Under the pieces are notes generated by a model, which was given only the letters and a program-made list of their open reading frames with translations, searched no databases and was not told where the DNA came from. From the NCBI GenBank assembly GCA_965220345.1, contig OZ244822.1, forward strand, positions 1,922,001 to 1,986,000: 64,000 bases of DNA. The letters run 5' to 3'. Each line of letters opens with the position of its first letter. Position 1 is the stretch's first letter. This DNA comes from Aldehydirespirator sp965220345 (GTDB lineage: Bacteria; Actinomycetota; Acidimicrobiia; Acidimicrobiales; Aldehydirespiratoraceae). Shown here in pieces: positions 8,438-17,445 of the stretch. A program made the translations under genes and the position numbers.

Positions 8438-9331
8438 TCAGCCGAATCGGCCTGTCACGTAATTCTCGGTGCGTTCATCGGAAGGGTTAGAGAAGATCTT
8501 CTGAGTGGTGTCAACTTCGACCAGAATCCCGGTGCGGGTGTCGTTTTCGGAACGCAAATCTGCTGTAAAAAATGCTGTCGTGTCACTAACTCTAGCTGCT
8601 TGTTGCATGTTGTGAGTAACGATCATGATGGTGTAGTCCTGTTTGATTTCTTGCATCAGGTCCTCGATGCGAGCTGTGGCTATAGGGTCAAGCGCTGAGC
8701 AGGGTTCGTCCATCAACAACACATCAGGATCCACTGCAATAGCCCTAGCGATGCATAGACGCTGCTGCTGCCCACCCGAAAGGCTCAGCGCCGAATCTTT
8801 GAGCCTGTCGTTGACTTCTTCCCACAATGCCGCTTTACGCAGAGAGTTCTCCACAATGTCGTCTAACCCTTTTTTTTGGCCAGCTACACGAGGCCCGTAG
8901 GCGACATTGTCATAGATCGACTTGGGGAAAGGGTTTGGTTTTTGGAAGACCATGCCGATCCGTCGCCGCACCTCCACTGGATCTACCCGCTCGTGATAAA
9001 GATCGGCACCGCGGTAGCTGATGGTGCCAGTTACGCGAGCTTCTTTGATCAGGTCGTTCATACGGTTGTAGCAGCGCAGCACCGTGGACTTGCCGCATCC
9101 TGACGGCCCGATCAAAGCCATGATCTGGTTGCGAGGCACATCAAAGGTCACGTCGCGCACAGCACGGAAACTGCCGTAGTAGACGTTGACATCACGCGAC
9201 TCAAACACAGTGTCTGTGGTCTCCGCTGTTGAGTCAGGCGATACGGCGCTCTGGGTTGTGGTCTTGTCATCATCAAGCGCTGCAACCGTCGGACGTTCGA
9301 TCACGCGTGGGGCTTCGTCGGTCATAAACAC
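8438..9331 (-). CDS. pstB: Phosphate ABC transporter ATP-binding protein PstB
   Basis: PstB is the ATPase of the high-affinity phosphate importer. It has 297 residues, including an extra ~45-residue N-terminal tail rich in Thr/Asp before the ABC core. Walker A GPSGCGKST, the Q-loop FQKPNPFPKSIYDNV, the signature LSGGQQQRLCIARA and Walker B VLLMDEPCSALD are all intact, and the PstB-specific NRMNDL follows Walker A. The GTG start at 9331 lies one base past the pstA stop, with AGAGG just upstream. Confidence 0.95.
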   Translation of the reverse strand: MFMTDEAPRVIERPTVAALDDDKTTTQSAVSPDSTAETTDTVFESRDVNVYYGSFRAVRDVTFDVPRNQIMALIGPSGCGKSTVLRCYNRMNDLIKEARVTGTISYRGADLYHERVDPVEVRRRIGMVFQKPNPFPKSIYDNVAYGPRVAGQKKGLDDIVENSLRKAALWEEVNDRLKDSALSLSGGQQQRLCIARAIAVDPDVLLMDEPCSALDPIATARIEDLMQEIKQDYTIMIVTHNMQQAARVSDTTAFFTADLRSENDTRTGILVEVDTTQKIFSNPSDERTENYVTGRFG

Positions 9332-9332
9332 A

Positions 9333-10295
9333 TCAGCCTCTCTTCTTTTCGAATCGGTTCCTTAATAGGATGGCCGCCGAGTTCATGATCAGCACCAGAA
9401 TCAGAAGCACCACGATGGCTGCTGCAGCAGCAGCCGCGAAACCTGCGTCGCGTCCTGATTGCTGAGTCCAGCTGGTGATCACAATCGGCAGAGCCGTGAA
9501 GCGGTCATCAAGAGCGCTCACCTCAAAAAGTCCTGGGTTGTCTCCCAAGCGTCCAGTGACTGCACCCACAAGTATTAGCGGCGCTGCTTCGCCGACCGCT
9601 CTTGCCATCGAAAGCAGCGTGCCGGTCAGGATTCCTGGAGCCGCGTAAGGCAACACTTGGGTGCGGATCATCTCCCATTTGGTGGCACCCACGCCGTAAG
9701 CCCCTTCACGCAACGCGGTCGGCACAGCTCGTAGAGCTTCTCCTGAGGTAATCACCACGATTGGCAGCACCAGAATCGCCAGAGTAATACCTCCTGAGAG
9801 GGTGGAACGCCCGCCGGTGAGTCCATCAAGACCAAAAAATTGGCCGTTCAGTAGCAGCGCCAATCCCAGCAGGCCGTATACCACCGAAGGAACTCCAGAT
9901 AGGTTGCGGATGTTCACTTCGATGAACGAAGTGAAACGGTTACGAGGCGCATACTCCTCTAGATACACCGCGCCGCCGATGCCTACAGGAAAAGCCAGCA
10001 ACGCCACGATGATGGCGATCCACATTGAGCCGTAGATGCCTTGATGCACTCCGAGTTTGTCGTCGCTTGACTGCGAGCGCAGCGTGCCTCCAAGAAAATC
10101 CCATAACCGTGTTGTGAGCTGCTCGGTGCTGTCGAAAGCCACTGTGAGTAACAGCACCGCCAGCAGAGCTAAAGTCAAAAGCAAGCAAACCTGCAATAAG
10201 GCGCGAAACAGCAAGCCGCGGGCATCTGCACGACGACGTTCAATGGATGCCGCAATAAGCGCTCGAGACTTGTCATCAGAAAGACGGCTAATCAC
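9333..10295 (-). CDS. pstA: Phosphate ABC transporter permease PstA
   Basis: PstA is one of the two membrane permeases of the phosphate importer. It has 320 residues with about six hydrophobic helices. The permease cytoplasmic loop is visible as EALRAVPTALREGAYGVGATKWEMI (EAA-type motif), followed by VLPYAAPGILTGTLLSMARAVGEAAPLI. The GTG start shares one base with the pstC stop. The N-terminus carries a basic stretch (RRRADARG) before the first helix. Confidence 0.95.
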   Translation of the reverse strand: MISRLSDDKSRALIAASIERRRADARGLLFRALLQVCLLLTLALLAVLLLTVAFDSTEQLTTRLWDFLGGTLRSQSSDDKLGVHQGIYGSMWIAIIVALLAFPVGIGGAVYLEEYAPRNRFTSFIEVNIRNLSGVPSVVYGLLGLALLLNGQFFGLDGLTGGRSTLSGGITLAILVLPIVVITSGEALRAVPTALREGAYGVGATKWEMIRTQVLPYAAPGILTGTLLSMARAVGEAAPLILVGAVTGRLGDNPGLFEVSALDDRFTALPIVITSWTQQSGRDAGFAAAAAAAIVVLLILVLIMNSAAILLRNRFEKKRG

Positions 10296-11446
10296 TAGTA
10301 AGCCTCACGAACTTTGGACACGAAGCGCGCCGCGATCACGTTCAAAGCCAGCGTGATCACAAACAACAACAAACCCACAAAATAGAGGCTCTGAAAGGTG
10401 AGGCCTTCACCGACCACGTTGTCGGTTCCCGAAGCTAGTGAGGCCATGGCTGCGGTCATGGTGAGTCCACCCTCAAAAGGTGAGTCGGTGAAGCGTGAGG
10501 CATCGGCTGCGCCTCCAGCCATGAACACCACCATGGTCTCGCCGACAGCTCTGGATATCGCAACAATGAACGCCGCCACGATCCCAGAGATAGCTGCCGG
10601 TAGCACCACCGCGGTAGCAGTGGAGATCTTGCGGGCACCGAGACCCGCTGAGGCTTCACGCAGCGAGTCGGGAACTGCCGCCATGGCATCTTCAGAGATT
10701 GATGCCACCAGCGGGATGGTCAAGATTCCTACGCCGATGCCAGCAGCAGCCAACGATCCCGCGTTGTTGGGCGCAAAGTCAAGCCACACGTTCAATGTCC
10801 AACCGGCTGCTAAGGCGAACACCAGCACCAGCATGGCGATTGCTGCCACCGCTGCGATACGTGCTGACGGGTCGGCTGCCCCTTCGCGATACTGCTTGAT
10901 CCGGTTGCGGGCGATCAACGCCGAAACCCCGGCGTAGCCGATCAAGATCACAGCTCCGAGTACCAAAAAAGTGCTGCGGCCAACGCGACCCACGAGATTC
11001 GGTGCAACCCAAGTGAGGGCGAAGAATCCCAGCACTACCGACGGTATGCCAGCCAATATCTCCAAAGCTGGTTTGAGCCAGGCACGCACTCGCTGATTGG
11101 CGTATTCCGACAGGTAGACCGCCGCACCAAGACCGAGTGGGGCGGCCACCACCATAGCGATGCCGGTGACGATCAGCGTAGGAACGATGATCGTTGGAAT
11201 GTCGTAGAGGCCCCTGCGCGGGAACCAGCCTTGCTGCCCCCAAGTGTTAGCCCACACCACTTCGGTTACGAAAGTCCAGGCTTCGCGCAGCAGGCTCAGC
11301 ACGATCAGCGTGCTCACCAGAACCGACACAAGCGCCGTCACCAAAAGCGTGTAACGGATGATCACTTCTCGGTGCCGTCTAGACGGCGCTATCTGAAGCT
11401 GATCAACGGTCAACTGCTCTGCAGCGACGGCGTTCGTGTCGGTCAT
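10295..11446 (-). CDS. pstC: Phosphate ABC transporter permease PstC
   Basis: PstC is the partner permease of PstA. It has 383 residues, longer than most (~300-340) because of extra loop and helix sequence around residues 170-235 (LIARNRIKQYREGAADPSARIAAVAAI...). The EAA-type loop DAMAAVPDSLREASAGLGARK and the following SRAVGETMVVFMAGG are typical. The 124 bases between pstS and pstC (11447-11570) show only loosely repeated CATTCTG/TGTC motifs and no gene. Confidence 0.93.
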   Translation of the reverse strand: MTDTNAVAAEQLTVDQLQIAPSRRHREVIIRYTLLVTALVSVLVSTLIVLSLLREAWTFVTEVVWANTWGQQGWFPRRGLYDIPTIIVPTLIVTGIAMVVAAPLGLGAAVYLSEYANQRVRAWLKPALEILAGIPSVVLGFFALTWVAPNLVGRVGRSTFLVLGAVILIGYAGVSALIARNRIKQYREGAADPSARIAAVAAIAMLVLVFALAAGWTLNVWLDFAPNNAGSLAAAGIGVGILTIPLVASISEDAMAAVPDSLREASAGLGARKISTATAVVLPAAISGIVAAFIVAISRAVGETMVVFMAGGAADASRFTDSPFEGGLTMTAAMASLASGTDNVVGEGLTFQSLYFVGLLLFVITLALNVIAARFVSKVREAY

Positions 11447-11570
11447 GGCTTTTGGAGGGAACTCCTATTTGGCTAGTTGGCGCTTTTAGTTGATGTGTTG
11501 ACGATGCTCAGACATTCTGCCTTCAACATCGCCTGTCTTTGAGCATTCTGTCTTTGATGTCGCTTCTCTT

Positions 11571-12713
11571 CTAGCTGAGGATGGTGCGGGTGTTCCAACG
11601 TTGGGCTGTTTCGGTGTGTGCTTGTTGGGTGAGGGGCACGTAGCCAACTTCGCTTACTGCTTGGCTGAGCGCTTCTGACACGTAGAAATCGACATAGGAG
11701 ACGAGTGCGGGGTTGGCTGCGGCTTTGTCGGCGTTGACGTAGATCCACAGGTCGCGGCTGATCGGGTATTCGTTGGATGCTATGGTGTCTGCTGTAGGTG
11801 TGACGCATCCGTTTCCGCCGTCTACATCGATGAGTTTGACTCCTGAGGCGTTGATAGCGAAAGCGAATCCGACCCAGCCGAGGCTGGTGTCGCTTGATTG
11901 GATGCCTTGCAGGATGACGTTGTCGTCTCCTGAGGGGTTGTAGTCGGTGCGGGTGGTGGCTTCTACGCCTGCTTCTTCGGCGAGGTCTTCGAGCACGATT
12001 TCGATGAACGAGTCGAAGGTTCCAGATTCTTCGCCGGGGCCGAAGATGTCTAGGGGTGCGTCTGGGAGTTCTGGTGAGGCTTGTGCCCAGGTGCTGGTGC
12101 CTTCGCCGTTGGGTCCGATTAGGTCAAAGAGTTGTTCGAAGCTGAGGCATTCGACGGCGTTATTGTTGGCGTTGGTCATTACTGCGATGCCGTCTACTCC
12201 GACTTTGAGTTCGACGATGTTGTTGATGCCGTTGTTGAAGCAGTCTTCTTTTTCGGAGTCTTTGATTTGGCGTGAAGCGTCGGAAATGTCGGTTTCGCCT
12301 GTGCAGAACAGTTGGAAACCGTCACCGGTGCCAGGGCCGTCAACTGTTACAGACACGTTAGGAGCGACATCTTCGAACAGTTCCGCAACACGTATCGAGA
12401 TCGGTTCAACCGTCGAAGAACCCGAAATATTCACCTCACCAGACACAGTCGCTGGATCAGCCGCATCTGTCGTCATTTCTTCTGCGGCTTCGGTCATCGC
12501 TGCGACTGTTGTAGCAGGCGCTGCGCTGTTGTTGGCATCTTCGTCATCGTCGTCGCCGCAGGCTGCGGCCACAAGCGAAAAGCAGATAAGAACGGCTGTC
12601 AGGATCAGTTGGGCGCGACGACGGCTTCGGTGTCGCATGATCGAGAATCCCGGATTTCCGGCGCAGCTGCTTGCTGGCTTAGCGGTGGCTGTCCGATGAT
12701 CTGGTTTGCTCAC
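11571..12713 (-). CDS. pstS: Phosphate-binding lipoprotein PstS
   Basis: PstS captures phosphate outside the membrane and delivers it to PstCAB. The frame opens at 12770. GTG 12713 has AAGGAAGGA upstream and is preferred. ATG 12638 gives a more compact signal peptide, RRRAQLILTAVLICFSLVAAAC, in which the last cysteine is the lipidation site. The lipobox is followed by an acidic/Ala/Thr linker. The ligand-binding fold begins VSGEVNISGSSTVEPI, and the phosphate-binding residues lie in GSSTVEP, TGDGFQLFCTGETDISDASR and GPGEESGTFDSF. It is the first gene of pstS-C-A-B-phoU-kinase. Confidence 0.93.
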   Translation of the reverse strand: MSKPDHRTATAKPASSCAGNPGFSIMRHRSRRRAQLILTAVLICFSLVAAACGDDDDEDANNSAAPATTVAAMTEAAEEMTTDAADPATVSGEVNISGSSTVEPISIRVAELFEDVAPNVSVTVDGPGTGDGFQLFCTGETDISDASRQIKDSEKEDCFNNGINNIVELKVGVDGIAVMTNANNNAVECLSFEQLFDLIGPNGEGTSTWAQASPELPDAPLDIFGPGEESGTFDSFIEIVLEDLAEEAGVEATTRTDYNPSGDDNVILQGIQSSDTSLGWVGFAFAINASGVKLIDVDGGNGCVTPTADTIASNEYPISRDLWIYVNADKAAANPALVSYVDFYVSEALSQAVSEVGYVPLTQQAHTETAQRWNTRTILS

Positions 12714-12807
12714 TTGGTAGTCCTTCCTTGGGGTAGGCATGGCATAGGCACGCGCTTCGCCGCGAGCCATGAAGCAAGCTAAAGCATTTCGGGTTTCGGT
12801 CAGTCAA

Positions 12808-12852
12808 GGTGACCGTGAACCTTAGGCAAATGATGGTTAACGGCAGGTGAAA
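12808..12852 (-). promoter_or_regulatory. PHO-box-like direct repeats upstream of pstS
   Basis: On the minus strand the region reads TTTCACC-TGCC-GTTAACC, two heptamers spaced 11 bases apart (about 12835-12852), and about 15 bases on GTTCACGGTCACC (12808-12820). Actinobacterial PHO boxes bound by PhoP/RegX3 are direct repeats of GTTCACC-like heptamers with 4-base spacers. The site lies about 100 bases upstream of the pstS start. The match is by eye and the second unit has one mismatch. Confidence 0.5.
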
Positions 12853-12892
12853 CCTTGTCGTTGCCTTGTGCTTCACCCTGTGCGAGCGTGTG

Positions 12893-14191
12893 CTACTGCT
12901 TGGAGTCGGCGAAAGTTTTAGCTCTATGCAGGAAGGTTGCCATCTCAGCGCGGGTGGTGATTTCGTCACCGCAGAAGTTGCTGCCGTCGCCGCATCCGGT
13001 GGTTATGCCCGACGCTTTGAGTGCTGCCACATGATTGAAATACCAGGCATCGGCATCCGCATCGGCGGATACATCTGCGAAGTTCGGGTCGGGCCCGGCG
13101 GGCAGGTCAAAAGCGCGTGACAAAAACACGGCCATCTCAGCACGGGTGATGTTGCGGTCGCCGCAATAGTTGCTGCCGTCACCGCATCCAGTGGTGTGAC
13201 CCAACTCGGCGAGGCGCTCAATGAAAGGCCACCAGCTCGCTGGCAGATCCTCAACGTCCTCAAAGCGCGTGTCGGTGACTGCTGCCGGGTCTTTACCGTC
13301 AAGCACGCGCACCACCCACACGGCCAGCGTTTTGCGGTCGATTGGGTCTTCGCCGCAGAAACCATCAGCGTCAATGTCTTCTGAGAAGGCGCAGCCAGTC
13401 AACACGCCGTCTTGTGATAGTTCTTGCAACGCCGTGGAGTAGAACGCCTTCGGTGTGCGGTTGGGCAGCGCAACCCGGTAACGCGAAAAATCTCCGCTTC
13501 TGGCGAACACTGTCACGACGATCGTGGTAGTCATCGCGCTAGGAGGGTCTCTAAACAGGTTGATCTGATGACCATTGGATGAGTCAATGTCTGCGTCGGG
13601 CGGAAAGATGACAACAGTTGCGTTTTCATCGGTCGCGCGTGCCTCAACCGTGACTTGACGCACAGCTGCATTCCAAGTGGCCTGGTATTCGGTGTTTGCT
13701 GGATCAAACTGGCCTATGTCAAGACCGCTCACTGAAAGAGCTTTGAGAGGGCCGCTACTCGGTTGCGTCTCAGGGTTTTGCGGCTGCGTTGCGGAGTTCT
13801 GAGTTGTTCCCGCTGTTTCGATAAGCCAACTGTCGTTTCCCAGTGCTCGTGCCGTCAGCATCCAGACACGCCCGTTAATGCGGAACTCTGGCGTTTCGAT
13901 CGACTCGGTTTCGTTCTGGAAGATCAGGAAGGAGGCTCGACCTTTCTTGTCCACACTGAAGGTTTGGTTCGTATCGGGATAGACGCACGACTCGCCAGCT
14001 TTCACTACGAGACCGGCTTTACACTCAGGCACCTCCGTCTCTGGTGTTGTTTGTGCTACCGCCTGCTGTGGACCGGCACCGTTATGCGCGAGCAGTGCTG
14101 TCACGACAGCTAGCACAGCAACTGCTGCTATCACTCGGCCTGCTTCAGAGGCTGTCATTCTCACAACTCGTTTGATCGCTCTAAGGCACAT
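12893..14191 (-). CDS. Secreted SLH-domain surface protein with cadherin-like beta-sandwich
   Basis: This is a 432-residue exported protein. A signal peptide spans residues ~12-47 (hydrophobic VIAAVAVLAVVTALLA, then AVAQTTPE). About residues 150-255 read as a cadherin-like beta-sandwich repeat (LSVSGLDIGQFDPANTEY, then VTVEARATDENATVVI). The C-terminal ~180 residues hold three S-layer-homology repeats ending DRKTLAVWVVR, TRAEMAVFLSRAF and TRAEMATFLHRA. Each carries a Cys pair just before the conserved Asp/Glu-rich turn (GCGDGSNYCGD, GCGDGSNFCGD, and GC...DIDADGFCGED, the last also a calcium-loop-like DxDxDG). SLH repeats attach proteins non-covalently to cell-wall polymers. ATG 14191 has GGAG upstream; ATG 14158 is possible. 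Confidence 0.85.
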   Translation of the reverse strand: MCLRAIKRVVRMTASEAGRVIAAVAVLAVVTALLAHNGAGPQQAVAQTTPETEVPECKAGLVVKAGESCVYPDTNQTFSVDKKGRASFLIFQNETESIETPEFRINGRVWMLTARALGNDSWLIETAGTTQNSATQPQNPETQPSSGPLKALSVSGLDIGQFDPANTEYQATWNAAVRQVTVEARATDENATVVIFPPDADIDSSNGHQINLFRDPPSAMTTTIVVTVFARSGDFSRYRVALPNRTPKAFYSTALQELSQDGVLTGCAFSEDIDADGFCGEDPIDRKTLAVWVVRVLDGKDPAAVTDTRFEDVEDLPASWWPFIERLAELGHTTGCGDGSNYCGDRNITRAEMAVFLSRAFDLPAGPDPNFADVSADADADAWYFNHVAALKASGITTGCGDGSNFCGDEITTRAEMATFLHRAKTFADSKQ

Positions 14192-14280
14192 AAATCAACA
14201 CTCCAGATTCGAGGGAGTTCAGGGAAGTTCTACGATACTTCCTATTTCATATCAAGCACAGCTAATTCAGCTAGTTATTC

Positions 14281-15201
14281 TCAAGCCAGCACAGTCTTCA
14301 AAGCGGTAGCAATATCGCTATGACTGAAAGTGAAGCCGCTTGCTATTAGTCGACTGGGTTGCACTCGGGCGCTGCTATAGAGCAGAGCATCAGCGAGTTC
14401 ACTGCCGAGGCGGGCACGCAACGCCGGTTTTGGGACTGGCAGCAGCGTAGGACGCCGCAAAGCTTGGCCTAAGGCTCGGGTTAGTTCACTGTTGGTCACC
14501 GGTTGCGGCGCGGTCAGGTTCACTGGGCCTTCTAGGTCGGCTTGGTCGGCTTGCAGTAGCCAAAGCAAGGCTTCAACTTCGTCGTGCAGAGTGATCCAGC
14601 TCATCCACTGTTGTCCGTTGCCGATGCGCCCCCCGATGCCAAGCTTGAAGAAGGGCAACATTTCAGCCAGTGCTCCGCCTAATTTGCTGAGCACCACTCC
14701 AGTGCGGGGATGAACCACCCGAATGCCTGCCGCCCGGGCTGGATCTGCAGCTGCTTCCCAGTCGCGACACACCGTCGCCAGGAAGTCATCGCCGCGGCTA
14801 GAGGATTCATCAAGCACTTCGTCACCACGGTTGCCGTAGAAACCAATCGCCGAGCCCGACACCAGCACCTTGGGAGGCGCGTCTAGTTTTGTCAGCGTCG
14901 CAGCTAGCAGAGCGGTGCTTTGTGTGCGACTGTCGGCTATTCGCTGCTTTTGGGCTTGTGTCCAGCGTTGCGAAGCGATCGGCTCGCCCGCGAGATGCAC
15001 GACAGCATCGCAGCCTTCTAGCCCTGCCGCATCAATATCGCCGCTTGCCGGATTCCACATCACAGCTTGCTGACTTGATTCTTGGCTTGAGCTTGCCGAA
15101 GCGCTGCGCAGCACTGGCACTGTTTGATGCCCAGCGCTTTTGAGGCGCTGCATCAAAGCACACCCGATCAGCCCCGTAGATCCCGTGACTGCAACACGCA
15201 T
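14281..15201 (-). CDS. TIGR01777-family NAD(P)-dependent epimerase/oxidoreductase
   Basis: This is a 306-residue extended-SDR protein of the YfcH/TIGR01777 type. The nucleotide-binding motif GSTGLIG is at residues 7-13. VVHLAGEPIA, LVSGSAIGFYGNRGDE and a C-terminal DUF1731-like tail (LPVPKPALRARLGSELADALLYSSARVQPSRL) are typical of the family. The reaction is not known for most members. A small gap (15202-15288) separates it from the abiEii gene, which runs in the same direction. Confidence 0.9.
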   Translation of the reverse strand: MRVAVTGSTGLIGCALMQRLKSAGHQTVPVLRSASASSSQESSQQAVMWNPASGDIDAAGLEGCDAVVHLAGEPIASQRWTQAQKQRIADSRTQSTALLAATLTKLDAPPKVLVSGSAIGFYGNRGDEVLDESSSRGDDFLATVCRDWEAAADPARAAGIRVVHPRTGVVLSKLGGALAEMLPFFKLGIGGRIGNGQQWMSWITLHDEVEALLWLLQADQADLEGPVNLTAPQPVTNSELTRALGQALRRPTLLPVPKPALRARLGSELADALLYSSARVQPSRLIASGFTFSHSDIATALKTVLA

Positions 15202-15288
15202 AGCTCTACAGGTCTACCATGTTCACCAACACAAACGACCATTCAGCACCTCCCAGACCTCCACAACGAACAACGCGAAGAACTGGAC

Positions 15289-16389
15289 TTACCCCCCGCG
15301 TTGAAGTCCTCGTTCGCGTGCGATCTGAGCCACATAGGAACGACTGGCCCCGACTGCTGCTGCGACCTCAGAGTAGGAAGCGTTCGGATCACGCTTGAGG
15401 GCAGCGATGATAGGAGTGCGTTTCGTGGACCATTTTTTGTTTTTCGGTTTGTCTGGTTTGATTTGCGGAGCCTTCGGGTGATTACTGCGATGGCGGGGAG
15501 GTTGAAGCACCGCTTCCGGCTTCCAGTCCTTAAGCAACCCTGTGGCGGTGCCTCCCTTTTGGAGAACCTTTTGCCATCGCCTCGGGGGAACAGTGGCTTC
15601 CGTGCAAGCATCGACGAGTTCCGCTGTGCGCCGCACTACCGCTTCGGGTGTGGAGTTCGGTTTGTTCCGTTCTCCCAGGTTGCGTTGCAGATCCTTCATG
15701 TAATCCTCGAAACTCAGTTTGTCTACAAGACTCTTCACAACCATCCGTGGAGCCCAGATTTCAGGCTTATACCGGCAGAAACGTTCAGCGGTTCCTTCAC
15801 AAGTCACAATGCCTGCTTCAAGCGCAGCCCAGATATCGAAAATATCTCTGGGCTTACGTCTTTGATAGGCGGCAGACACTTTAGAAGCCAGCATCTCTTC
15901 AGGCGTGAAAGAGATAATGCTCGCCTCGCCCTGAAACCAGGCAGTATCGACACTGTGGGAACGTTCTTGGAGAAGAGGCGGCGGCTCTCCTTGTGTTAGC
16001 TGAATATCAACCTTTAGATAGAAAGGAGACCCATCCAGATAGGAGCCTCCCCATCTAGCGTGAGCAAGGCCGGAAGCGAAATCAGATGTCTGCCACGTCA
16101 TAGAAGTGAAGCCTGCATGGAGCCCGATCTCTTTGAACGCGGCGCGGAGAACACGCAGTTCTAAGTCGCCGATGAGCGTATAGTCGAGGTCTTCGCTATA
16201 ACGCCACGGCTCAGGCATCCACAGCTTGTGCAGACAGGTGCCTCCCTTGAAAGCGAGCTTCCCGCTGAGAGCTTCATGGCGTGCTACGTCCACCATCAAA
16301 CGCTCCAGTATGAGATCTTGCTCAACGTGCTCCGGCTCATCCCATGGCACCACCGTACGCCAGTGGTCATAAGCTTCTATCGAGATCAC
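15289..16389 (-). CDS. AbiEii-like nucleotidyltransferase toxin with C-terminal helix-turn-helix
   Basis: This is the toxin of a type IV abortive-infection toxin-antitoxin pair, 366 residues. The nucleotidyltransferase motifs are FKGGTCLHKL (residues 47-56) and RYSEDLDYT (63-71), which contains the two catalytic acids. In known AbiEii toxins this domain transfers nucleotides and stops growth. The C-terminus carries an extra basic linker and a short DNA-binding-like motif, PNASYSEVAAAVGASRSYVAQIARERG, not part of the usual toxin. Its start overlaps the antitoxin stop by four bases. A related VGASRSYV motif occurs in the fragment at 27067. Confidence 0.85.
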   Translation of the reverse strand: MISIEAYDHWRTVVPWDEPEHVEQDLILERLMVDVARHEALSGKLAFKGGTCLHKLWMPEPWRYSEDLDYTLIGDLELRVLRAAFKEIGLHAGFTSMTWQTSDFASGLAHARWGGSYLDGSPFYLKVDIQLTQGEPPPLLQERSHSVDTAWFQGEASIISFTPEEMLASKVSAAYQRRKPRDIFDIWAALEAGIVTCEGTAERFCRYKPEIWAPRMVVKSLVDKLSFEDYMKDLQRNLGERNKPNSTPEAVVRRTAELVDACTEATVPPRRWQKVLQKGGTATGLLKDWKPEAVLQPPRHRSNHPKAPQIKPDKPKNKKWSTKRTPIIAALKRDPNASYSEVAAAVGASRSYVAQIARERGLQRGG

Positions 16390-17255
16390 ATCAAACGCTT
16401 TGACTTGCCTACTAGGTCATGGTCGATATCACAGTTTACGCGTATCTTCCACCGGTCATCCACTGCTACATCAGGGCCGGTCCAATCGATAAACGAGCGA
16501 GGAGTCGCTAAATCCAGCAGACGCGCTCCTCGTCGATGGACGGACTCCGCCAGCGGATCAAGATCTAACGGCTCTGTGACCCACGGTCCCAGATCTTTTC
16601 TCATGCTCTCCAAGATATGACCTGTGCGCTGCACCACCGCACAAGGAAACAGCTCAGACACCTCAAGAAGCACATCGGCATTGAGTTGTTGATTGGTGGC
16701 TTGGAAGTCACCAAGATTGTTACCGACCTCAGCGAAACCGCCGCCAACACCCACTAACCGCTCCACCAAATCAAACACAGTGACCTCGGGAATGCTCGCA
16801 GTTACCTCGTAATCCCCAAGCTGCCGTCGGGCGGTGGGCACCTGTCCGACTCGCCGATTCATGTAGAAACACACAAGCACATCCCCAATGCGTCGCTCTC
16901 GACAATAGGAGTCAACAGCCACCTGCACACAGCGAGGAGAACGATGCCCGACCCCGTAAGCACGAGCCGCGGAACGGTAAGCCAGATAGTAACCGTGCCC
17001 CAGATGCTCCATAAGAGCATCCAGATAATCAGCAGGCGGCTGAGTCCGCATACGCCTCCAGCCTTTTTGGACAGCACCGTATAGCCCGCGGGTGATCGAC
17101 ACGATGCTGCCATCATCACGCGCCACCGCTAAAGCAGCAGATACTCGGCTAGTCGGCACTCCCAGCAGTTCAGCGACACGCTCAGGAGTCGCCGTCAACT
17201 CGCCGGTAGCGATCATGCGATCAGCTAGATCTAGTGCTGGGATGGGTGAAGTCAT
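16386..17255 (-). CDS. AbiEi-like antitoxin / transcriptional regulator
   Basis: This 289-residue protein is the antitoxin partner. An N-terminal winged helix-turn-helix (residues ~8-60, TPERVAELLGVPTSRVSAALAVARDDGSIVSITRGLYG) represses the operon in known systems. The rest is the AbiEi C-terminal domain (LMEHLGHGYYLAYRSAARAYGVGHRSP, then EVTVFDLVERL). The pair is arranged antitoxin first with a 4-base overlap. On the minus strand TATGGT lies six bases before the ATG (17262-17267), suggesting a leaderless transcript. Confidence 0.85.
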   Translation of the reverse strand: MTSPIPALDLADRMIATGELTATPERVAELLGVPTSRVSAALAVARDDGSIVSITRGLYGAVQKGWRRMRTQPPADYLDALMEHLGHGYYLAYRSAARAYGVGHRSPRCVQVAVDSYCRERRIGDVLVCFYMNRRVGQVPTARRQLGDYEVTASIPEVTVFDLVERLVGVGGGFAEVGNNLGDFQATNQQLNADVLLEVSELFPCAVVQRTGHILESMRKDLGPWVTEPLDLDPLAESVHRRGARLLDLATPRSFIDWTGPDVAVDDRWKIRVNCDIDHDLVGKSKRLM

Positions 17256-17261
17256 GCATTA

Positions 17262-17267
17262 ACCATA
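17262..17267 (-). promoter_or_regulatory. Leaderless -10 element of the abiE operon
   Basis: TATGGT on the minus strand is followed by six bases (TAATGC) and the ATG at 17255, with no Shine-Dalgarno. Between here and the end of the helicase gene (17268-17445) I see nothing else. Confidence 0.5.
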
Positions 17268-17445
17268 ACGGAACGCGTGCAATCATGTCGCGCGACTACG
17301 CGCAAATCCTCGAATGCAATAAAAAACACAAATATCGGTCGCTTATCGCGCAAGTTCATGACGCTCGAACTGATTGCAGGCCCTCGTCCGACTCGCTCCT
17401 AACTCAAGTTGTCGCTAACGCCAGACCCCCTAGCAAGCAGCCGAG

